This document shows positions 26,954 to 35,661 of a DNA stretch of 64,000 bases, piece by piece (the stretch's first letter is position 1; the number at the start of each line of letters is the position of its first letter). This stretch comes from Novosphingobium umbonatum (GTDB lineage: Bacteria > Pseudomonadota > Alphaproteobacteria > Sphingomonadales > Sphingomonadaceae), in assembly GCF_004005905.1 (NCBI RefSeq), contig NZ_SACO01000010.1, forward strand, positions 1-64,000, read 5' to 3'. The notes beneath the pieces were generated by a model. It saw only the letters and a program-made list of their open reading frames with translations. It did no database searches and had not been told where the DNA came from. A program made the position numbers and the translations under genes.

Positions 26954-28294
26954 TCAGCCCTGTTTCAACCCGTCCTTCACACGGCGCAGGTCAATGCCCA
27001 GCTTGCCCACTTTGTAGTAAAAGGTCTTGCGCGGGATACCCAGCTGGGCAATCGCCGCGCCGATCTCGCCGCCTTGCGCGGCGATGGCTTCAAGGATGGC
27101 CTCGCGTTCAAACGCGTCCAGCCTTTCGGGCAGGGTGAGGGCAGGGTTTTGCGCGGCAGGCGTGGGGCGAGCGGCGCGGTCTTCGGCCAGACCCAGCACA
27201 AAGCTTTCGGCATAATGGGCCAGTTCACGCAGGTTTCCGGGCCAGTGATGGGTCCGCAAGCGGCTTTGCACCGGCGCGGTCAAGGCCGGCGGGGGCAGTT
27301 TGCGGCGGCTGGCGGCTTGCTCGACGAAATGGGCGAAGAGCAAAGGCACATCCTCCATCCTTTCGCGCAAAGGCGGCAGGCGCAGGCGTAATCCGCTCAG
27401 GCGATAGAACAAAGATGGCAGCATGGCGCTTTCATCCAGCGCCCCTTGCGCCCCGCCGGTGGCGATGATGCGCAGGTCCAAGGGCGCGGCATCGCGCATG
27501 GCGGCGGCGCGCAGCACACGCTCCTCCACCACCGGCACCAGACGGGCCTGCAGGCTGCGCGGGGCCAGATCGATATCGTCCAGCAGCAAAGTGCCGCGAT
27601 GGGCGGCCATCACGCTATGCTGGCCGATGGGGGCAAACAATTGCTCCTCCAGCGCGGGCGGCATGCCGGCGCAGGCCACCGACACCAGCCTTTGCCGCCC
27701 CCGCCTTCCGGCGCGGTGGATCATGCGGGCCAGATGCTCCTTGCCGGTGCCGCTTTCCCCTTCGATAAAAATGTCGATATCGGCATCGCCCAGCACGCCG
27801 ACCATTTGCCGCAGGCGCTGGATTTCCGGTGATTGGCCGATCAACCCGCCTGCCGCCTCGCCATCCTCCAGAGCGGCGCGCAGGCGGCGGTTTTCCATCA
27901 CCAGCGCGCGGGCGGTGGCGGCGCGCTTGACCGCGGCCACCAAGGCCTGCGGGTCAAACGGCTTGGCCAGAAAATCCCATGCGCCGTTTTTGAGCGCCTC
28001 CACCGCCATGGGCACATCGCCATGGCCGGTGATCAGGATGACCGGCAATTGCGGATCGCGCGCCATCCATTGCGCAAAGGCTTCCAGCCCCGACACATGC
28101 GGCATACGCACATCGCAGACCACCACGCCTGCCCAATCGGCATCAATGGCCGCCAGCGCTGGCACGGCATGGTCAAAGGGCGTGACCGCAAAACCGGCCA
28201 GTTTCAGCAATTGCGCGGTGGAATGGCGCAGGTCCGCATCATCCTCGACCAAGGCTACGGGCAGGGGGGCAACAGGGGGCAGGGTCTCGCTCAT
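26954..28294 (-). CDS. dctD: DctD-like response regulator with AAA+ domain lacking GAFTGA
   Basis: A 446-residue NtrC-family regulator. The receiver domain (about 10-125) has phosphoacceptor D61 and K111. The AAA+ domain has Walker A GESGTGKE at 179-186, a degenerate Walker B LLLDDID (usually LFLDEI) and FYRLSGLRLRLPPLRER. The Fis-type helix-turn-helix near the C-terminus includes LGIPRKTFYYKVGKLGI. The segment that normally holds the sigma-54-contacting GAFTGA loop is missing: LFAPIGQHSVMAAHRGTLLL runs straight from the LF to the Walker B region. It is paired with dctB (4-bp overlap) next to dctA. It probably activates without sigma-54. Confidence 0.88.
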   Translation of the reverse strand: MSETLPPVAPLPVALVEDDADLRHSTAQLLKLAGFAVTPFDHAVPALAAIDADWAGVVVCDVRMPHVSGLEAFAQWMARDPQLPVILITGHGDVPMAVEALKNGAWDFLAKPFDPQALVAAVKRAATARALVMENRRLRAALEDGEAAGGLIGQSPEIQRLRQMVGVLGDADIDIFIEGESGTGKEHLARMIHRAGRRGRQRLVSVACAGMPPALEEQLFAPIGQHSVMAAHRGTLLLDDIDLAPRSLQARLVPVVEERVLRAAAMRDAAPLDLRIIATGGAQGALDESAMLPSLFYRLSGLRLRLPPLRERMEDVPLLFAHFVEQAASRRKLPPPALTAPVQSRLRTHHWPGNLRELAHYAESFVLGLAEDRAARPTPAAQNPALTLPERLDAFEREAILEAIAAQGGEIGAAIAQLGIPRKTFYYKVGKLGIDLRRVKDGLKQG

Positions 28295-30009
28295 GCGCGC
28301 AGCATTTCTATCTCGAAAGCCGCGCCTTCCTCCGATGGAACAAGGCGCAAGGCCCCGCCCAGATCCTGCATGATATCCTGTGCGATCACGAGGCCAAGGC
28401 CAAGGCCGGAAGGGCGGCTGGTGGTGAAAGGGGTGAACAGGCGCTGCGCCACATCGGGCGCGATGCCGGGCCCATTGTCGGACAGGGTAAGGATGATCCG
28501 CTCTTCCGTTTCGCGCAGCGCCAGCGTCAGGCGGGGCTTGGGCAGTCCCTCCATCGCCTCCAGCGCATTTTGCATCAGATTGACCAGCACTTGTTCCAGA
28601 CGCACATGATGCCCGCGCACTTTGCCGGTAGGAGGTAGCGTGGGGGCGATAAAGGCGACATGGGAAAGGCGCTCTTTGAGCAAGAGGCAGGCGCCTTCCA
28701 CCACATCACGCAGCGCGGCGGTGTCGCTCTGGTCCGCCCTTGCGCCTCCCTTGCGGGCAAAGCCGCGCAATTCGGCCGTGACCAGCCCGATGCGCGTGGC
28801 AAGCCGGTCAATCGCGGCCAGATTGGCTTCCACTTCCGCTTTGTCATCGCGCGCCAGAAAGCTTTGCGCATTCTGGGCATAGTTGCGGATCGCGGCCACC
28901 GGCTGGGCGGTTTCATGCGCGACGCTGGCCGCCACTTGCCCCAAAGTGGCCAGACGGTTGGCCTGCCGCAACCCTTCGCGCAGGGTGGAGGCGCGGGTTT
29001 CCAGTGCGGCGCGCTCGTCCATCTCGCGGCGCAATTCGGCGGTGCGGATGGCGACGGCTTCCTCCAGCGCGGCGGTCTGTGCGCGGGCAAGGGCGCGGCG
29101 GCGGCGCAGGCTGGCCAGCGCGCCCGATAGCACCAGCACCAGCAAGCCCGCCCCCGCTTTCGCCAGACGCACCAGCCCCGCGCTGCCCTGCGGTTGGGGC
29201 AGGGCCAGATGCACCCGCCAGCCTGTGCCATCGGCCTGCGTCCCGACCATCACCATTGGCGGCGCGCCTTGCAGGGTGAAGCGACCCTGCTCCACCATGG
29301 CAAAGGGGGCGGGGGCCAGCCTGCTGGCGGCGGTGCGGGTCAGGATTGCGCTTTGCCGGGCTGCGGGCAAAGGGCGAGTGGTGGTAAAGCGCCATGCGGG
29401 GCGACTGGTGACAAGGATCACCCCATCGGCATCGGTGACGAAAGTTTCACCCCCGGCGCGCCGCCATTGCGCCTCCACCGCGTCAAATTCCAGCTTTACC
29501 ACCACCACAAAGCCTCGCCCCGTGCGCCGCGCCAGATAGAGGCCGGGGCGGTGGCTGACCGTGCCCAGCGAGAATTGCTCGCCCGCGCCTTTGGTTTGCG
29601 CATCGTGGAAATAATCGCGCGGGGTGTAGTCGCGGCCGACGAAACTGTCCGACTTGCGCCAATTGCTGGCGGCAATCGCGCGGCCATCGGGGGCGATCAC
29701 ATAAAGCACCGCCGCGCCCGTCTCCCGCGCCATATGTTCCAGCTTGGCCGACAGGCGGTGGTCATGGCCTTGCGCGCTTGCCGCCACCACATCGCGATCA
29801 TCGGCCAAGGCCAGCGGCAGCAGGCGATAGCGGGCAATCTCGCTGTCGAGCAGGGCTTGGCGCAGGCGCGCATCGCTGGCGGCTTCGGCCAGCAGGCGCG
29901 TTTCCAGACTGCGCTGCATGATCAAACCGCTGCCCCATGCGGCCAGCAGGGCCAGCAGCAGCACGATCAGCAGCGGGGCCCATGGGCGAAGGGAGCGGGC
30001 GCGAATCAT
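28291..30009 (-). CDS. dctB: DctB-like C4-dicarboxylate sensor histidine kinase
   Basis: A 572-residue membrane kinase. Membrane helix 1 is about residues 9-28 (WAPLLIVLLLALLAAWGSGL). A periplasmic double-Cache-like sensor domain includes DYTPRDYFHDA and TDADGVILVTSRPAWRF, and helix 2 (AGAGLLVLVLSGALA) follows. The dimerisation domain has the phosphorylated His in SVAHETAQPVAAIRNY, then the ATPase domain with NLMQNALEAM, DNGPGI and SGLGLGLVIAQD. ATG at 30009 is preferred to a longer frame from 30060. It overlaps dctD by 4 bp and is divergent from dctA, so it should sense dicarboxylates and control dctA. Confidence 0.92.
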   Translation of the reverse strand: MIRARSLRPWAPLLIVLLLALLAAWGSGLIMQRSLETRLLAEAASDARLRQALLDSEIARYRLLPLALADDRDVVAASAQGHDHRLSAKLEHMARETGAAVLYVIAPDGRAIAASNWRKSDSFVGRDYTPRDYFHDAQTKGAGEQFSLGTVSHRPGLYLARRTGRGFVVVVKLEFDAVEAQWRRAGGETFVTDADGVILVTSRPAWRFTTTRPLPAARQSAILTRTAASRLAPAPFAMVEQGRFTLQGAPPMVMVGTQADGTGWRVHLALPQPQGSAGLVRLAKAGAGLLVLVLSGALASLRRRRALARAQTAALEEAVAIRTAELRREMDERAALETRASTLREGLRQANRLATLGQVAASVAHETAQPVAAIRNYAQNAQSFLARDDKAEVEANLAAIDRLATRIGLVTAELRGFARKGGARADQSDTAALRDVVEGACLLLKERLSHVAFIAPTLPPTGKVRGHHVRLEQVLVNLMQNALEAMEGLPKPRLTLALRETEERIILTLSDNGPGIAPDVAQRLFTPFTTSRPSGLGLGLVIAQDIMQDLGGALRLVPSEEGAAFEIEMLRA

Positions 30010-30038
30010 AACGTAGCCATGTTTAATCGCGCGCCAAG

Positions 30039-30090
30039 CAATGTGCAAATTTTGACACATTGTGCGCGGAGGAAGGCAAAAATTGACACA
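30039..30090. promoter_or_regulatory. Repeats in the dctB-dctA divergent region
   Basis: CAATGTG (30039-30045) and CACATTG (30056-30062) form a 7-bp inverted repeat with a 10-bp spacer. TTGACACA occurs twice in the same orientation (30052-30059 and 30083-30090), 31 bp or about three helical turns apart. Placed between the dctB and dctA starts, these are good candidate DctD binding sites. No convincing -24/-12 sigma-54 promoter was found. Confidence 0.5.
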
Positions 30091-30268
30091 GGGTTAACCG
30101 CAAAATCACCCGCAAAGCCTTGGAAATCCGCCAATCGCTGTGATTCATACCAAAGCCTTCCCCCGCATTCTCCCTAGGCTAAACCCATGGGCAGAACACG
30201 CGCGGCACCAATCGCGCCCCCTGCCATTTTCAACGATGGCCATTCGAGGATGAAAGGCGTTACGACGC

Positions 30269-31549
30269 ATGCATTACGTTGAACAGGATTTCGCGCCCGC
30301 ACCCAAGGGGCGCTGGTACACCCATCTTTATGTGCAGGTGCTGGCCGCGATTGCTGCCGGTGTCGCGCTGGGCCATTTTGCCCCCGATATGGGCGAGGCG
30401 ATGAAGCCCTTGGGCGATATTTTCATCAAGCTGGTGAAAATGGTCATCGCTCCGGTGATCTTCCTCACCATCGTCACCGGCATTGCCGGTATGCGCGATC
30501 TGGGTTCGGTGGGCCGCGTGGCGGGTAAAGCCTTTGCCTATTTCTTCACCTTCTCCACGCTGGCGCTGATTGTCGGCATGGTGGTGGCCAATGTGGTGCG
30601 CCCCGGTGCCGGCCTCAACATCGATCCGGCCACGCTGGATGTTAGCAAGATCAGCAGCTATGCCGAAAAGGCGCATGAAACCACCATCATCGGCTTTATC
30701 AACGCCATGGTGCCCGAAACTTATGTCGCCTCGCTGACCGATGGCAACATCCTGCAAGTGCTGGTGGTGGCGATCCTGTTCGGTGTCTCGCTGGCCTCGG
30801 TGGGGGAACGTGGCGAGCATCTGCTGTCTCTACTGGAAGATGTGTCGGTCGCTTTCTTCAAGCTGGTGTCGATTGTGATGAAGGTGGCCCCCATCGGTGC
30901 CTTTGGCGCGATGGCGTTCACCATTGGCAAATATGGCCTGCATAGTCTGGCGCATCTGGCCGCGCTGGTGGGGACTTTCTATCTCACCTCGCTGATCTTT
31001 GTGCTGGTGGTGTTGGGTCTGGTGGGCAAATTCGCAGGGTTCTCGATTCTGCGCCTGATTGCTTATCTCAAGTCCGAATTGCTGCTGGTGCTGGGTACTT
31101 CCTCTTCGGAAAGCGCGCTGCCCGCACTGATCGAGAAGATGGAAAAGGCCGGTTGCCCCAAGGCGGTGGTCGGGCTGGTGGTGCCCACCGGTTACAGCTT
31201 CAATCTGGACGGCACCAATATTTACATGACCTTGGCCGCCCTGTTCATCGCACAGGCCTGCAATGTGGACCTGACGCTGGGTCAGCAATTGCTGCTGCTG
31301 GGCGTGGCCATGCTCTCGTCCAAGGGCGCGGCGGGTGTGACGGGCGCGGGCTTCATCACGCTGGCGGCGACGCTTTCCATCGTGCCGAGCGTGCCGGTCG
31401 CAGGCATGGCGCTGATCCTGGGCATTGACCGTTTCATGAGCGAATGCCGCAGCCTGACCAATTTTGTCGGCAATGCGGTGGCGACCATCGTGGTGGCGCG
31501 CTGGGAAGGCAAGCTGGACCGCGAAGCGCTGGACGCGGCGCTCAACTAA
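30269..31549 (+). CDS. dctA: C4-dicarboxylate:cation symporter DctA
   Basis: A 426-residue member of the dicarboxylate/amino acid:cation symporter family, importing succinate, fumarate and malate. Landmarks are the helical hairpin [20 protein letters not shown], the [16 protein letters not shown] motif and the C-terminal [17 protein letters not shown]. Length and motifs fit DctA throughout. It is divergent from dctBD and followed by an outer-membrane channel and malic enzyme, which gives a full uptake and entry route. Confidence 0.96.
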   Translation: MHYVEQDFAPAPKGRWYTHLYVQVLAAIAAGVALGHFAPDMGEAMKPLGDIFIKLVKMVIAPVIFLTIVTGIAGMRDLGSVGRVAGKAFAYFFTFSTLALIVGMVVANVVRPGAGLNIDPATLDVSKISSYAEKAHETTIIGFINAMVPETYVASLTDGNILQVLVVAILFGVSLASVGERGEHLLSLLEDVSVAFFKLVSIVMKVAPIGAFGAMAFTIGKYGLHSLAHLAALVGTFYLTSLIFVLVVLGLVGKFAGFSILRLIAYLKSELLLVLGTSSSESALPALIEKMEKAGCPKAVVGLVVPTGYSFNLDGTNIYMTLAALFIAQACNVDLTLGQQLLLLGVAMLSSKGAAGVTGAGFITLAATLSIVPSVPVAGMALILGIDRFMSECRSLTNFVGNAVATIVVARWEGKLDREALDAALN

Positions 31550-31575
31550 AACAAGATTCCAAGAGGACTACTGAA

Positions 31576-33024
31576 ATGACGGCTAATTACGGGCGCCTTC
31601 GGGTCGCATCGGGTGCGCTCGCCCTTTTGACGCTGGGTGCTGGAACGGCGCAGGCGGAAACCACCTATCCCACCTCGCTTAATGGCGATGGGGCGGTGTC
31701 GGGTGGCTATAACATCTCGCGCTGGGGCGAGGATTGGCGCGCCATGGCCAACAAGGCCAAGCGCAATGATCCGCTCGACCGGCTGAAATTCCTGCCGCTG
31801 GACAAGGATGGCGATATTTACGTCACCCTGTCGGGCGAGTTGCGGTTGCGGGTGAACGAGACCACCAACCCCAATCTGCGCGATGCCGAGGCCCAAAGGC
31901 AGGATATTGTGCGCGTCACCGGCGGGGCCGACCTGCATCTGGGCGAGCATTTCCGCTTCTATGGCGAATTGGCGCATGGGCGGATCACCGGCATCAATCT
32001 GGGCGCGCCTGCGGCCACCTTGCGCAATGACCTGACCGTGCAACAGGCCTTTATGGAGGCCAAGGCCACCGTGCAGCATGTCGATATCGGCCTGCGCTAT
32101 GGCCGTCAGGAATTTGTCGACGGGCCCAATCTGCTCACCTCGCAGCGGGACAATAACACGATCCATTACACGCTGAACGGGCTGCGTATGTGGGCGCGCG
32201 GTTCCAAGGCGCGGATCGACCTGTTTGATTTCAAGCCCACCGCCTATGGCGACCTTGGCCTTGAGGATGATGTCAGCGATCCGGCGCGCCGTTTTTCGGG
32301 GGTGACCTTGGGCTTCATCCTGCCCGAAAAACTGTTGGGCGGATCGAAACTGTCGTTTGATCCCTTCTTCTGGCGCCGCCGCAACACGGTGGGCGCATGG
32401 GGCGGGCGGGTTGGCCCTGCCACGCGCTATTATCTGGGGGCCAAGCTGGCGGGCGATATTGGCCCTGTCACGCTGGACTGGAGCGCCAACCGCCAATGGG
32501 GCAGCTATCGCAACCAGTCGATTGACGCCTGGCAGGTGATGCTGGCGCAGAATATCCGCGTCAGCAAAGGCCCGATGGCGCCGCGCATCGGTTTCCACGC
32601 CGATTATGCCAGCGGCGGCGGGGGCTATGGCGATGGTTCGCTGCGCGATGCCTATGCGCCCTTCGGCAACAATATCTATTACAGCTACCAGCTCTATCTG
32701 ACGCCTTCCAACCTTGTCGCTCTGGCGCCGACGTTCAGCCTGACGCCGGTAAAGCCGGTGAAGTTGCAGGCTGAGTATCAATTCACCTTTCGCGACAACA
32801 CCTATGACGCGGTCTATCGCGCCAATGGCCAGCCCTTTGCCGGCACGCAGAATTTCCATGCGCGCAAAATCGGCGATGTGGCGCGGCTGCAGGCGATCTG
32901 GACCATCAGCCCGCGGGTCAGCATCACTGGCCGCTATGAGCATCTGGCCGCTGGCCCCGCGCTCAAACAGGCCGGTTATCGCTCGTCCGATTTCCTCGCC
33001 AGCTGGATCAGCTTGCGCTTCTGA
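31576..33024 (+). CDS. AlgE-like (alginate export family) outer-membrane channel
   Basis: A 482-residue outer-membrane protein with a signal peptide ending GTAQA (about residue 27). The barrel matches the alginate-export porin family: LSGELRLRVNETTNPN near the N-terminus, GRQEFVDGPNLLTSQRDNNT in the centre and a C-terminal strand ending SWISLRF. The name is historical; many members in alphaproteobacteria are uptake channels. RBS AAGAGGA lies 8 nt before the ATG. Placed between dctA (26 bp) and malic enzyme, it probably lets dicarboxylates cross the outer membrane. Confidence 0.8.
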   Translation: MTANYGRLRVASGALALLTLGAGTAQAETTYPTSLNGDGAVSGGYNISRWGEDWRAMANKAKRNDPLDRLKFLPLDKDGDIYVTLSGELRLRVNETTNPNLRDAEAQRQDIVRVTGGADLHLGEHFRFYGELAHGRITGINLGAPAATLRNDLTVQQAFMEAKATVQHVDIGLRYGRQEFVDGPNLLTSQRDNNTIHYTLNGLRMWARGSKARIDLFDFKPTAYGDLGLEDDVSDPARRFSGVTLGFILPEKLLGGSKLSFDPFFWRRRNTVGAWGGRVGPATRYYLGAKLAGDIGPVTLDWSANRQWGSYRNQSIDAWQVMLAQNIRVSKGPMAPRIGFHADYASGGGGYGDGSLRDAYAPFGNNIYYSYQLYLTPSNLVALAPTFSLTPVKPVKLQAEYQFTFRDNTYDAVYRANGQPFAGTQNFHARKIGDVARLQAIWTISPRVSITGRYEHLAAGPALKQAGYRSSDFLASWISLRF

Positions 33025-33041
33025 CCTTTAAAGGAAACATC

Positions 33042-34658
33042 TTGTCCGCTGCCCATTATGCCGCCGCCCGCGCCTTGCTGGCCGATCCTTTGACCAACAA
33101 GGGCACCGCTTTTAGCGAGGCCGAACGCGACCGTTACCATTTGCACGGTCTGCTGCCGCCCCATGTGGGCACGTTGGAAAGCCAGATTGCGCGGCGGCGG
33201 CGGGTGATGGAGGCGATGGGCAGCGATTTCCAGCGCTATGCCTTCCTGCGCGAGTTGCAGGATTCCAACGAGGTGCTGTTCCACGCGCTGGTGCAGAGCG
33301 ACCTGCCGCGCATGTTGCCTCTGGTCTATACCCCCACCGTGGGCGAGGGTTGCGAGCGGTTCAGCGAGATCTGGCGCCGCCCGCGCGGCCTGTTCCTCAG
33401 CTGGCCCAACCGCGACCATATGGCCGATATTCTGGACGATACCGCGTTTGACCGGGTGAAGGTGATCGTCGTCTCCGATGGCGAGCGCATTCTGGGCCTT
33501 GGCGATCAGGGGGCGGGCGGCATGGGCATCCCGATCGGCAAGCTGGCGCTTTACACCGCCTGCGCGGGCATCCACCCGTCCGAAGTGTTGCCGATCCTGC
33601 TGGACGTGGGCACCGATAATGAAGCGCGGCGCGAAGACCCGCTCTACGTCGGTTGGCGCGCGCCACGGGTGCGCGGGGCCGATTATGACGCCTTTGTCGA
33701 GCAATTCGTAACCTTGGTGGCCAAGCGCTTCCCCCATGCCTTGCTGCAATGGGAGGATTTTGCGGGCAAGAATGCCTATGATCTGTTGGGCCGCTATCGC
33801 CACCGGCTGTTGTCCTTCAACGATGATATTCAGGGCACGGCGGCCACCACGGTGGGCACTTTGCTGGCCGCAATCCGGCGCAGCGGGGCGGCACTGGCCG
33901 ATCAACGCGTGGTGCTGTTTGGCGCGGGCGCGGCGGGCAGCGGCGTGGCCGAGATGCTGGTGCAGGCCTTGATGGCCGAGGGCCTCAGCCAGAGCGAGGC
34001 CCGCGCCCGCCTGTGGGCGGTGGACCGCGAAGGCCTGATCCTGACCGAGATGGCCCAGCGCCCGGAAGGCCTGCCCCCACAGCAAGTGGCTTTGGCCCGC
34101 GCCCGCGAGGGGGGGATGGCGGACAAGATGGATCTGCTGGCCACGGTGCGCCATGTGCGGCCAACGGTGTTGATCGGCGCCTCGGGGCAAAAGGGCGCCT
34201 TTGACGAGGCGGTGGTGCGCGCCATGGCCGAACAGGTCGAAAGGCCGGTGATCTTCCCGCTGTCCAACCCGATCTCGCGTGCCGAAGCCCATCCTGCCGA
34301 TCTGCTGGCATGGAGCGAGGGCCGCGCGATTGTCGGCACCGGCAGCCCGTTTGGCGTGGCGGGCGTCACGCAGGTCAACAATGTCTATATTTTCCCCGGC
34401 GTGGGGCTGGGCGCCTTGGCCTGCGGGGCGCGGGAAGTGTCCGATGGCATGTTCATGGCCGCTGCGCGCTGTCTGGGCCAGTTGGGCGGCGATGGAGAAG
34501 GCCTGTTGCCGCCGATTGAATCCCTGCGCGATGTGGCCTTGGCGATTGCCATTGCGGTTGCTGATCAGGCGCAAAGCGAAGGCTTGGCCATGGCGCGCCC
34601 CGAGCATTATACGCCCGAAGCCATCGCTGCGCGCATGTGGCAGCCCAATTACCGGTAA
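33042..34658 (+). CDS. NAD(P)-dependent malic enzyme
   Basis: A 538-residue oxidative malate decarboxylase (malate to pyruvate and CO2), of the large single-domain MaeA/SfcA type rather than the phosphotransacetylase-fusion type. Landmarks are PLVYTPTVGEGC, RGLFLSWPNRD, VVSDGERILGLGDQGAGGMG with the catalytic Tyr/Lys surroundings, QWEDFAGKNAYDLL, the nucleotide-binding LFGAGAAGSGVAEM and FPLSNPISRAEAHP. TTG start with an AAGGAAA site. It gives cells growing on C4-dicarboxylates the pyruvate they need. Confidence 0.93.
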   Translation: MSAAHYAAARALLADPLTNKGTAFSEAERDRYHLHGLLPPHVGTLESQIARRRRVMEAMGSDFQRYAFLRELQDSNEVLFHALVQSDLPRMLPLVYTPTVGEGCERFSEIWRRPRGLFLSWPNRDHMADILDDTAFDRVKVIVVSDGERILGLGDQGAGGMGIPIGKLALYTACAGIHPSEVLPILLDVGTDNEARREDPLYVGWRAPRVRGADYDAFVEQFVTLVAKRFPHALLQWEDFAGKNAYDLLGRYRHRLLSFNDDIQGTAATTVGTLLAAIRRSGAALADQRVVLFGAGAAGSGVAEMLVQALMAEGLSQSEARARLWAVDREGLILTEMAQRPEGLPPQQVALARAREGGMADKMDLLATVRHVRPTVLIGASGQKGAFDEAVVRAMAEQVERPVIFPLSNPISRAEAHPADLLAWSEGRAIVGTGSPFGVAGVTQVNNVYIFPGVGLGALACGAREVSDGMFMAAARCLGQLGGDGEGLLPPIESLRDVALAIAIAVADQAQSEGLAMARPEHYTPEAIAARMWQPNYR

Positions 34659-34661
34659 CAC

Positions 34662-34696
34662 AAAAACGGGGGCGGCCTACGAAAAGGCCACCCCCG
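34662..34696 (-). terminator. Terminator for the minus-strand arabinose operon
   Basis: CGGGGGCGGCCT and AGGCCACCCCCG arms (34667-34678, 34685-34696) with an ACGAAA loop. Read on the minus strand it is followed by TTTTT (34666-34662), so it ends the operon that finishes at 34731. It may also act weakly for the malic enzyme gene on the plus strand. Confidence 0.8.
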
Positions 34697-34730
34697 CTTC
34701 TGCTACAACCGCCCTTGCGGAACGGTAATC

Positions 34731-35657
34731 TTAATCCTCGAAGGCCTCCACGCTGATGCGGGTGCCGCGCAGATTGGCGTCCGCCACATGGCGCAGAGGG
34801 GCCACATCCACATCGCTTTGCCCTGCGGCCACCAGCGAGGCGAAATGGGCATAGAGGCCGGCATATTCCACATCGCCATCGCTATGCGTTGAATCGGGCA
34901 GGAACAGGTCCGCCCCGCCGCGCGCCAGACGCAGGGTGCCCGCATCGGTTTCCACGATAATGTCCCAGCTTTGCGGGCCGGTCTGGCGCCAGTCCAGATC
35001 CATGGTGATCGGCGTGCCTGCGCCATCGGTGAAGGTCAGGTCCGCCGCAATCGGTGCCGCGCGGTTGGCGGGAACGCTGAGCGTGGCGGCCGTCAGGAAG
35101 AAGGGGCGCGGCAGGATATGGGTGGCGATGGAAAGGGCATTGATGCCCGGATCGAACACGCCCAAGCCTTCCGGCTCCCAGATCCATGCTTGGCCCGGAT
35201 GCCACACGCGCACGTCCTCGCGCCAGATGATCTGCACCTTGCGGATATCGCGCTCGGTCAGCCAAGCGCGGGCAGGAGCCACCCCAGCGGCAAAGCGCGA
35301 ATGCCACGAGGCAAACAAAGTGACGCGATGTTCATCGGCCAGCGCGCGCAGGGCTTCCACTTCGGACAGGGTAGCGCCGGGCGGCTTTTCCAGAAACACA
35401 TGGCAACCGCGCAGCAAAGCCTTGGCGGCCAGTTCATAGCGCACCTGCGGCGGGGTGCAGAGCGCGATGGCGTCCACCTTCACATCGCTGGCGAAGAGCT
35501 CGTCCAGCGAGGCGAAGCTGGGTACGCCCTCGATCTGCGGATCATGGCGGCTGACGGCGGCCACCAGCGTGAAAGCGGGATTGCCCGCGATGGAGGGCAG
35601 GTGCTGGTCGCGGGCAATCTTGCCCACGCCAACAATGGCCAGACGGATCGGGGCCAT
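34731..35657 (-). CDS. Gfo/Idh/MocA-family sugar 1-dehydrogenase (L-arabinose/D-galactose)
   Basis: A 308-residue NAD(P)-dependent dehydrogenase. N-terminal Rossmann motif AIVGVGKIARDQHLPSIAGN, then the family Lys-Pro motif VFLEKPPGA and a C-terminal domain with HPGQAWIWEPEGLGVFDPGINA, close to the pattern of L-arabinose and D-galactose 1-dehydrogenases that form the aldonolactone. It is last in a minus-strand operon with the dehydratase, aldehyde dehydrogenase and MFS transporter of the non-phosphorylated pathway, which supports L-arabinose as main substrate; galactose is possible given the nearby beta-galactosidase. Confidence 0.85.
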   Translation of the reverse strand: MAPIRLAIVGVGKIARDQHLPSIAGNPAFTLVAAVSRHDPQIEGVPSFASLDELFASDVKVDAIALCTPPQVRYELAAKALLRGCHVFLEKPPGATLSEVEALRALADEHRVTLFASWHSRFAAGVAPARAWLTERDIRKVQIIWREDVRVWHPGQAWIWEPEGLGVFDPGINALSIATHILPRPFFLTAATLSVPANRAAPIAADLTFTDGAGTPITMDLDWRQTGPQSWDIIVETDAGTLRLARGGADLFLPDSTHSDGDVEYAGLYAHFASLVAAGQSDVDVAPLRHVADANLRGTRISVEAFED

Positions 35658-35661
35658 GGTC

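Noticed and set aside
30180..30268. Possible sigma-54 promoter (GG-N10-GC) upstream of dctA
   Set aside because: Only the minimal GG/GC spacing is met, which is common in GC-rich DNA; the TGGCAC and TTGC cores are missing and the adjacent DctD lacks GAFTGA.
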